From Zygnema circumcarinatum (taxonomy: Eukaryota > Streptophyta > Zygnematophyceae > Zygnematales > Zygnemataceae), in NCBI GenBank assembly GCA_037447605.1, contig CM074805.1, positions 332,470 through 396,469 on the forward strand: a DNA stretch of 64,000 bases, read 5' to 3'. The stretch's first letter is position 1, and each line of letters starts with the position of its first letter. Below are positions 42,906 to 64,000 of the stretch, piece by piece. The notes beneath the pieces were generated by a model. It worked only from the letters and a program-made list of their open reading frames with translations, was not told the DNA's origin and did not search any database. Made by a program: the position numbers and the translations under genes.

Positions 42906-43702
42906 CGACAGAGAGGAGGCGGGAGTGGGGGACTCTTCAGCGACCTCTATCTTTTTTAGAGGGTTTTTGCGTTTTATTTGGAGGAATAGGGAGGCGGAAA
43001 GGTGAGAGAGGAAGGATTTTGAGGGAATTAGGGTTTTGGAAGATGCAGGGTTTTGAATGTTGGATGAAGTAGAGGTTGGGTTTTGGCAGATCGTGGTCTG
43101 AAACGGCGAGTTGGTTTTTGTATCGAGGCGTTGGATTTTTAGGGCTTGCAGTGTTCGGCTAGAAATACTGCGCAGGGGTCTTCTCTCTCTCTCTCTCCCC
43201 CACTCTCTCTCCCTCTCTCGCTCTCCCCCCCTCTATCTTTCTCTTCCCCCCCACTCTCTCCCCCCCTCTCTCTCTCCCCACCTCTATCTCTCTTTCTCCC
43301 CCCCCTCTCTCTCCCTCTCTCTCTCTTCTCCCAACTCTCTCTCTCCCCTCTCTCTCTCTCCTCCTCCTCTCTCTCTCTCTCCCCCTCTCCCACTCTCTCT
43401 CCCTGTTGCTTTCATTGTCCCCCCGTCCCTCCCGTCCCTCGCCCCCTGTTCCTACTCTTTCTCTCTATGCTGCCTTCATTTCTCTCCTCTTCCTCTCCTC
43501 CCTTTCCTCTGTTCTGCAACCTTCATTCACTGTTCTCTTTTCTCTCGTCTCTCTACTCTACACCTTAATAACTCTCCTCTCTTTTTTTCTCCTTCCCCTC
43601 CTCTCTCTGACTCTCTCTCTCTCCCTCCTCCTCCCTCCATGCCCTCCCTTACCCTTCCTGCAGCAGGAGAAGGAGGGAAGTACAACAAAAGGGGAGGACG
43701 AG

Positions 43703-53029
<9,327 letters not shown>

Positions 53030-54512
53030 CCTTGAGACCTTTTGTTGCTGATATTTTTTTTTAAAATCCTTTAAAATCTGGTGTGCAGTTATTGTTTAAA
53101 CCTCGGTTTGTTCCCAGCTATGACATTGACCCGTTTGTATACTGGAAAGGTGTGCCCCTATTATCCATTGAAATGGTGCACCCTTAAGGTCCATTCGAAA
53201 GATGTGCTCCTATTGCCTGTGAACTATTTGCTTTGGATGAGGACCCAATATGTACATACATTGAAGGGGAGCCTCCATTTAATATTGGTTCTCCGTGAGA
53301 AACAAACGAAAATACGTAATAAGAGGTCACAAGAGGTCAACCTACTGACGATTGCCTGACGTTCAGCGTTTAAAATGCAGTAGGCTTGTGATTTATGGTT
53401 TGTAATTCATCATTTGTGGAAGGTTAAGCGGCCGTGTAGTCATGTGCCTTCGCACATGACAAGAGTCTGCTGCCTTTAGTCGCCACATGGCATGCCATGT
53501 AACGTAGGGTAAAGCATTATTGCATCCCCAGAAGAAAGCTTCAAGATGATAACCTCAATTTCAACAACCCCATACCCGTGATGCGACTTTTCGATTGTGG
53601 CTCCTCCTCACTTGCTTTTCACCCAAAACCGATCATCGTCATCGCAACATCACAACACCATAACATTATCATCATGTCATCCAAAACAGGCTCCGTATGA
53701 ACACTTTGCGACCTTTTTGACAAGTGATTTGCTTCCGAAGAGATAATAAGACAAAATATGACGAGATAAGAAATTCCACTCTGGGCCTTCTAGACGCCTT
53801 CTTTCAACAGTGGGGCCCCTCGTCCTATTCCGCTTCCCCCACTTTACTTGGGAGCACCAGCAGGCGCAGGCGCCCCAGGTCGCGCTCCCGGCTTCTCTCC
53901 AGGCCTCGTCTTGTCGTCCTGCTCGGGAGGGGAGGGGAGGGGAGAGAGAAAGAGAGGAGAGAACGAGAGAAGAGAACGAGAGGAGAGAACACGAGGAACA
54001 AAGAGAGAGAGAGTGTGTGTGTGTGTGAGAGAGAGAGAGGAAGGGGGAGAGAGAGAGAAAGAGTGGGGGGGGGAAAGGACAGGTATGAGATTGAATGGAC
54101 AAAACATGTATACATTCCAGTAATCAACACATACGAACATAAGTTAAAAAAGTACACTGCCTGATATTTCCGTGTGAGAGGGTTTAGGGAGGGAGGGGGA
54201 GAGACGGAGACGAAAGAATGGGACCATGAGTAAAATGAACAGGAGCTCATATCTGACTGCAATCTCCCTTCACCATTCTCAGAGCAGAGACGAACATCAC
54301 AGATTCCAGACAGATGAAAACTCTTAGCCCTACGGCACGCACTCTGACATAACCTGTGAGCTCATAAACCACATGATGAACAATTCTAGAGAGTAAGAAG
54401 AAGAGCTCAATGATGAATGATATACATAAAGCAAAAACGAAACCCTAACTAGGAAATAGGCTTAGAGCACTACTACAGCACCGTATACGCATTCCGAAAA
54501 ACTTGAGCCAGG
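53030..54512. other. convergent intergenic region
   Basis: Between the 3' ends of AlaRS and eS26. It holds a GA-rich patch with a short (GT)n run (about 53930-54075) and otherwise unremarkable AT-balanced DNA. No exon is supported and no CACGTG was seen. Confidence 0.5.
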
Positions 54513-56897
54513 TTACGAAAGCACGGAAAGCCCCACAATCGCATAAAGGGAGTTTCTAGAGTTTGCAGGTCCTCGAGTTTGCTGGGTTCGCTGAAACTTC
54601 GCATAGGACCAGCTTTTAGCGCCTTTGCGGACATTAGGGTTTGAAGAAGGCTCGAAAACTTGGGGTTGGGAATTTAGGGCTTGCAGCTTACCTTGCGCAC
54701 AAAGCGCTTGGGAGGCTCCCGAATGCGGCGAGCTTCCCGGGAACGAACGCGCACCACATGGGAGTGAATGGCGCAGGAAATGCAGTACTGCATTTTCGCA
54801 TAGAGCTTGGGGAGTACGTAGCCTACAGGCAGGGGAAGAAAAGGAATGAATGCATGAACATGCGAATGAAGGAATGAATTCAGATGAAACTTCAGGAAAA
54901 AGAAAGGAATTTTAATAAAGCACTGTTAGAACAAACTTCTCGTGTGATATCATGCAAAAGGCGAATTGAAAATGAGAAGTTTGCATAAGACAGGTAGGAA
55001 GTCCATTTCCTTGCCCGAACTCTTCCCTTCCTCTCTCACTTTCTTGGAGAGAAAGATGAAGCCATCATAAAACTGATTGTCAGAAGCACCACATTATATT
55101 ATATCCTTCTTTCTCTCCTCTCCCCTTCCAGTCCACTCTTCCCACTCCTCCCCTCCATTTCTTTCTCTCCCTCTCGCCCCATTTCGTCACCCTCCTCTCT
55201 CCCTTCCACCTCACCCTTCTCTCCCCTCCCCCATCCCCTCTGCCTCTTCCTGTCTCCCTCTTCTCTCCACCCCTCTCCTCTCCCTCGTTTCCCACCTTTC
55301 CGCCCCCTCCCTTACACTTCGACCCCTCTCCCTCCTTCCAAAGAACCAGATATTTTCACAACATCGCAACCCACCTTCATGGATGCAGGCCTCCTGCACA
55401 TCACGCACTGCCGCCTGCTCCACAATGTTGCGGACCAAAAACCTCTTCACAGCCTTATCCTGCAAAAATCAACCAGCCCCAACAGGAAAGAAACAGGAAA
55501 AAAAAAGGGAAGAAAATACTACAAGGTCAGTCCAAACCTGCCCAAGATTTATCATCGCAGAAATAGTCACAGTAGGAGGAACAAACGACAATTTTCTGGC
55601 AGAAATGCTGGCGACAACCACAACCCTAGGATGATGGGAGGGAACTCAGAAAACTTCGTGGCAAGTAGCACATACCCAACATTTTAGGGTTCCGAACATG
55701 CAAGAAACTGCTTTCTCTGTCTATGGGGCTCAGGTTAATGTTTTGATTTAACCTTGGGCACGCAACGCCCGCAGTTGGAGCAGCGGATGGGGTTGACGTG
55801 GCCGCGCCCATGCTTGTTGCGGCCTCCAGAACGGCGCTTCACTGTCTGCAGTAACCGTAAACGGGTATCCATGAGACGCTCTCCGTTCCATTGGGAGGGG
55901 CGGAAAGAGTGGAGAAGGAAGGAGGTTGGTGAGGAAAGAGAGTCGGAAAGCATGCGACGAGAGCTGGTGTGAGAACAAGCGAGGCTGGAGTGGGGAAGGG
56001 GGGGAGGGAGAGAGAGATGGAGGGGGGGGGGGAGAGGAATTGAGGGATTTTTGTTACATATGGGTTGCGATGCGTGTACGTGAGAGTGACGAGGGACGAG
56101 TAGAGGAGGTAGGGGTAGGGGAGTAAGGCATGTGGGCGAAGAAAAATGGGGGTAGAGGAGGAGGGGAGATGGAGCGGGAGTGAGCAGCTGGTTGACCTAG
56201 ATTTGTTGGTCAGTTTTCTTTTAACATGCTTTGGAGAATTAGGGTTTCGGGGTTTGAATAATTTAATGATGAGTGAGTAGAGGAGGTTTCATAGGGACGA
56301 GGACTGGATCAAATAGAGTACCAGAGGGGTGAGGTGGGTTTGGGAAGTGGGTGGAGGATCGAGGGAGAGAGAGAGAGAGGAGGGACGAGAGAGGGAGAGA
56401 GGGAACAGGAGAGCGAGGCAGGAGGAGAGAAAGGAAAGAAGGAAAGACAGAAAGAGACGTAGGAGAGAGAACGATGAGGCAGGGAAAAGGCGGGGGAGTG
56501 GGGGTGAAGGCACAGAACGAAATCATTACGAAGTAAGAGCAGGAAAAAAGACAAAGTCGCGGCAATTCAGAGAGTGGGAGAGGGGGAGAGGGAGAGCGGG
56601 AGAAAGGGAGAACGAGGGAGAAATTACAGCAGAAAATAGCGAAAAGGTGAGGCTAGGCAGCGGAGTGCCAGCAAACAGAGCTAGAGGGATGAGCCGGACA
56701 TAGAAAAAGAATAAGTGCGAGAGGGGGAGGGCGCAGGCATAGGGCAGGACGCTACGACGAGAAGGAGAAGAGAACGGATGAAAATTAGGGCAGAGGGAAT
56801 AGAAGCAGAGAGGCACAAGGCAAGAGAGCGAGAGGGAGTAGTGAGACGAAAGGAGAGAATGGACGAGAGTGACGAGGTGCGGAGAGACGAGGTAGAG

Positions 56898-56953
<56 letters not shown>

Positions 56954-57029
56954 AACGAGAGAGCGAGAGAGAAGGCACAGAAAGCGAGAGCGGGAGAGAG
57001 TGGGAGAGAGCAAGAGAGATGCGCACCAT
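54513..57029 (-). CDS. RPS26: small-subunit ribosomal protein eS26
   Basis: A component of the 40S subunit near the mRNA exit channel. Exons (- strand): 57029-57027 (the ATG only), 55845-55753, 55459-55375, 54822-54692 and, tentatively, 54590-54513; total 129 aa, close to the usual 130 or so. Conserved blocks: [30 protein letters not shown] (first CxxC), [38 protein letters not shown] (second CxxC of the zinc ribbon) and [19 protein letters not shown]. An intron directly after ATG is typical of ribosomal protein genes and gives the expected MTVKRR start; an alternative without it would start in frame at 55871 with nine extra residues. The last exon is the weak point: it encodes a short tail without family similarity, and another acceptor near 54617 gives a longer tail. 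Confidence 0.88.
56880..57020. repeat. (GA)n-rich tract at the 5' end of eS26 intron 1
   Basis: GA repeats with GAAA and GCGA interruptions begin a few bases inside intron 1; on the coding strand this is CT-rich. Confidence 0.75.
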
Positions 57030-58111
57030 GGCTGCGGAGCAGGAGCAGCGCTGTGAGAGAGTCGGCGGGGGCGGCAGCGACCGAGAGAGGGCCACCCCCA
57101 GGCCCCGCGGGTCACTTTATAGGGCTCGCCTTCAAACCCTAATTTCTGAACCCTGGGATCCGAACCGGAGTAAATTTTTCTTCGCAGGGTTCAGGGTCCA
57201 GCTAGAGCCAAAATTTGTTGAGTTTGGGTCTTCATGCTTTTCGTCTCGTGGGGTGGTTTGGTACATCCCTTTCGTGTTTATGCGCTTCGTCCTATTCTTT
57301 TTGCCGAACGCAAAGGATGCGTCATTTGACCTCACGATGGCGATTTTTTTTGTTTAATTCTTTCATTTGTTCCTTCATATTTAAGGAAAGGGAAGTGCCA
57401 TTGATCTCACGATGGCGAGGCCATCAAATGTCCATGGACAAAATCAACGTGGGGAACCACGAGGAACTGGTCGCAAAGGGCCTAAGCAAATAATTCAGTT
57501 GTTTGGTTTACTGCTTCGTATGGTTTTTCAGCGTCTGGCTCATGACCCGTTCTGTTATATGGTTCCATCTTTTTTAGTTTTTTGTAATGTCTCCTTAATA
57601 AATTGTTTTGCCTTTACCATGTGTACTTTACTTTGTAGTTTGAAAGTACAGTACACATTCCAATTACGAAAGTTTCTATGGCCTTCCTTTGTACCGGCCA
57701 CTGAGGGACTCGCTCTTAGCTTTTGTCTTACGGGTAATAAGAATCTGTACTGTTTTCCAGGAACCATTCACTTGGAAATCTATGCAATGCCATCTGGCAT
57801 GTGTCCGTATAGCGGTACATTGTGCCTGTATTTCTGGCATTTTTTGGCACATTTTTTGTGTTTTCCATGTATTCATAGTTCACTTACACAGATTTTGTGA
57901 TGAACGTCACAATTTAAGAGCCAGCGCTCAGAACAAAAGTTAATACCGGACACAGGGAACGCCCGGGACGCCTAATCCAATTCGTAAACACGGCTCTCAA
58001 CCGACGTCAACCTCAGTTTGCCGAGTTTGATAGTATAGAAAAGTGAGTTGAACACTATTAAATTAGAAACATGAAACTAACCCTAGTCAACAATCACGCA
58101 TGGAGCGTCTC
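57030..58111. other. intergenic region between eS26 and MDAR (tandem, - strand)
   Basis: Contains the presumed eS26 promoter with a telo-box (57134-57142). Further right, an open stretch from the ATG at 57412 (MARPSNVHGQNQRGEPRGTG) is basic and Gly-rich but has no recognised similarity. The remainder up to the MDAR stop is AT-rich 3' flank. Confidence 0.45.
57134..57142. promoter_or_regulatory. telo-box upstream of eS26
   Basis: A perfect AAACCCTAA about 105 bp upstream of the eS26 ATG. This box is frequent close to transcription starts of plant ribosomal protein genes. Confidence 0.55.
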
Positions 58112-62524
<4,413 letters not shown>

Positions 62525-62752
62525 GGCTTGTGATGCGCCCTGCAATCCCTTTCTCTCTCAAGCAGCTGCCCTCCTCTCCTGCAACTGCACCTCCTCTCCC
62601 TCCTCTGTCTTCCTGCAAGAGATATCTGTCCCTCACAAAGACCAAATCTCCCTCTCGTCCCTCTCAAAACCCTCAATAAACCTCCAGCGAACGCGACCAA
62701 ACTATGACGACGACATCCGCGAATGACGATGCGCCACGTTCGCACACGTTTA

Positions 62753-63064
62753 CACGTGGCGTGTCCCCATTGGCAGGAAATGCAGTCGAGGGGCATTATT
62801 GGCGCACTTTCTCCGCACGCGCCGGAATGCCAGCGCGACCGCTCGCGTGCTCGTCCGCCCTAGGGGTCATAACGTGGCGGCAGGGGACTGGATGGTCGCG
62901 GATGCTGATAGGTCGGTGCGGCCTCGTCGAAACAGTTCCATTCTGTCTCGCTGCTGGGAATTACCGGAACTACACTTTTCTTACGCATTAGCATGGAAGC
63001 ATTGTGTACGAATGTTGGTGAGCACGTGCCTGACACGCGCCGCAATTTCTCAAAGCGCCACGTG
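62753..63064. promoter_or_regulatory. G-box cluster (MDAR / 63651 gene)
   Basis: CACGTG cores at 62753, 63023 and 63059, the first in ACACGTGGCG context, about 230 bp from the MDAR ATG. Confidence 0.5.
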
Positions 63065-63122
63065 GGCATGCAGTGGGCGGACCGCGTCGCTGGCCTTGGG
63101 CCGGCCACATGCGCAGGAAGCG

Positions 63123-63227
63123 GTACGGACATGGGTACAGTACGAACAGAGGTACGAAAATATGTACGAACGACACCATTGGCCAGTTTACAGTACAGTA
63201 GCAAGGGACGTGGTACGGTCGCTGTAC
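63123..63227. promoter_or_regulatory. GTAC-rich cluster
   Basis: Eight GTAC tetramers in 105 bp (63123, 63135, 63140, 63152, 63164, 63193, 63213, 63224), with one more at 63006. GTAC is the core bound by SBP-domain factors, including those of the copper response in green algae and plants. Function here is inferred only. Confidence 0.4.
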
Positions 63228-63477
63228 AGCAGAATGATTCGCACTTCATTGTAAATTCGCGGCCATGCGGGATGGAATGGAAGGGCGGGCATGGCATGGC
63301 ATGCACACGGGCAAGGGCACGGATGCATCCCCATGGGACATATTGCCCATGCCATGCATGCATGCCCATGATGTGCGCTCAAGCCATGCGGCCAAGGCAT
63401 GCGCATGGCATCCAGCATGCCGCTCTCAGAGCTGCAGTAATGAAAAGGAAGCACTCTAGTTTTACCTATACAGTAAG

Positions 63478-63478
<1 letters not shown>

Positions 63479-63542
<64 letters not shown>

Positions 63543-63562
63543 GCACACAGACACACACACGA
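63479..63562. repeat. (CT)n and (CA)n microsatellites
   Basis: A pure CT run to about 63537 passes into CACACA-type repeats. It sits about 90 bp upstream of the ATG at 63651, in a likely leader. Confidence 0.9.
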
Positions 63563-63650
63563 GCACACCCGCAGATATAAGCTGAGGAAGAAGTAGGATA
63601 TGAGGGAGAAGACCCCTCTTTCTACGAGATTCAATTGCCATGGTTTTCGC

Positions 63651-63808
63651 ATGCTGCTGCTCCTGCAATCCCTCCTTTGGCAGCGATGGCTCCTCCTCGC
63701 CTCCGCAACAGGCCCTGCCGCCCGTGGCTCCTTCGCGCCCCCTCAGGCAGACGCCTTCAAGAGGACGCCTCTGGACGAGTACATGGCCAAGCACGATGTG
63801 CACTACCG
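63651..63808 (+). CDS. first exon of a secreted protein, possibly PhoPQ-related family
   Basis: The ATG at 63651 opens MLLLLQSLLWQRWLLLASA, a signal peptide, followed by a Pro/Ala stretch and TPLDEYMAKHDVHYR. The latter resembles the start of PhoPQ-activated pathogenicity-related domains (LDDYVxKPDPxYxW), secreted alpha/beta-hydrolase-like proteins also found in eukaryotes. The exon ends at a plausible donor (CCG|GTGCGC), and the gene continues beyond the window. An alternative in-frame reading from the ATG at 63640 gives a Cys-rich start in another frame and soon runs into microsatellite, so it is less likely. The intron that follows is CT-rich from 63884 to the window end. Confidence 0.45.
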
Positions 63809-63923
63809 GTGCGCGGCCAACCCCTTTTCCTTTGCTTTTTGGTGCCCTCGTTCCTCTGTTACCTCCGCCGCTTTCTTTTTTTCTCTCTCTCACTCTCTCT
63901 CTCTCTCTCTCTCTTTCTCTCTT

Positions 63924-63954
<31 letters not shown>

Positions 63955-64000
63955 TTCTCTCTCTTTCTTCCCCTCTCCCCCCCTCTCCCCCCCTCCCCCT

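Larger units (their letters stand above)
41481..43702. other. intergenic region between DUR3 and AlaRS
   Basis: Holds a GGATCGATGGAT tandem repeat (42046-42168), three CACGTGGC motifs (42526, 42650, 42720) near CCAAT-type words, a telomere-like patch (42869-42905) and a CT-rich stretch (43180-43650) that may be a leader intron, ending TTCCTGCAG about 40 bp before the AlaRS ATG. No other exon is supported. Confidence 0.55.
62525..63650. other. divergent intergenic region, probable bidirectional promoter
   Basis: A 1.1-kb gap between the MDAR and 63651 gene starts. It holds CACGTG motifs (62753, 63023, 63059), a dense GTAC cluster (63123-63227), a CATGGC/CATGCC-rich patch (63270-63420) and a (CT)n run followed by CA repeats (63479-63562) close to the right-hand gene. 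Confidence 0.6.

Noticed and set aside
43111-43702. Upstream, presequence-like start for AlaRS (Arg-rich [19 protein letters not shown])
   Set aside because: There is no ATG in that frame after the preceding stop; only a TTG. A mitochondrial isoform start cannot be supported here.
57412-57900. Basic open frame starting MARPSNVHGQNQRGEPR
   Set aside because: No similarity recognised, composition becomes random after about 30 residues, and no clear splice partner was found.

Overview
This is nuclear DNA of a green-lineage eukaryote. The genes are split into many short exons with GT/AG introns. Their closest recognisable relatives are plant-type proteins: augmin subunit 5, the urea transporter DUR3, cytosolic monodehydroascorbate reductase, ribosomal protein eS26 and alanyl-tRNA synthetase. 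Telomere-type boxes (AAACCCTAA) and G-boxes (CACGTG) lie upstream of several genes. Augmin together with this gene set suggests a streptophyte (a charophyte-grade alga or an early land plant); I cannot name the species. Introns and intergenic DNA are packed with homopurine/homopyrimidine microsatellites: (CT)n, (CCCT)n, (CCCTCT)n. Most long open frames in the window are translations of these repeats, not genes.

Layout, left to right. (1) 3' end of an unidentified + strand gene, stop at 1195. (2) Convergent gap with two tandem MITE-like elements (2148-2440). (3) AUG5/HAUS5 on the - strand, 9902 to 3649, 13 exons, 902 aa. (4) Divergent promoter, then an intronless secreted cysteine-rich protein (11401-12159, +) built of two related modules. 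(5) A full-length ABCC (MRP-type) ABC transporter on the - strand, 24979 to 13243, 21 exons, 1449 aa; its introns hold a 27-bp CATGCATG minisatellite and TGACG arrays. (6) Divergent promoter, then an EamA/DMT-family transporter (27471-31268, +), probably plastidial. (7) DUR3 (34848-41480, +, 12 exons, 717 aa). (8) Cytosolic AlaRS (43703-53029, +), interrupted by an assembly gap that hides at least one exon. (9) Ribosomal protein eS26 (- strand, 57029 to about 54513), with an intron directly after the ATG. (10) Monodehydroascorbate reductase (- strand, 62524 to 58112, 10 exons, 436 aa). (11) First exon of a secreted protein, tentatively PhoPQ-related family (63651 onward, +).

Exon boundaries were set by hand from splice consensus and homology as remembered. 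For AUG5, ABCC, EamA, DUR3 and MDAR every exon joins in phase and the summed length is a whole number of codons, which is strong internal support. The genes are ordinary housekeeping and transport functions with no sign of an operon or cluster. CACGTG motifs cluster in the divergent and upstream intergenic regions, and I saw none in the convergent ones. The least ordinary items are the duplicated cysteine-rich secreted protein, the dense regulatory-type motif arrays inside ABCC introns, the tandem MITE pair, the His/Met-rich loop of the EamA protein and a candidate microexon in AlaRS. I saw no convincing new multi-gene system.
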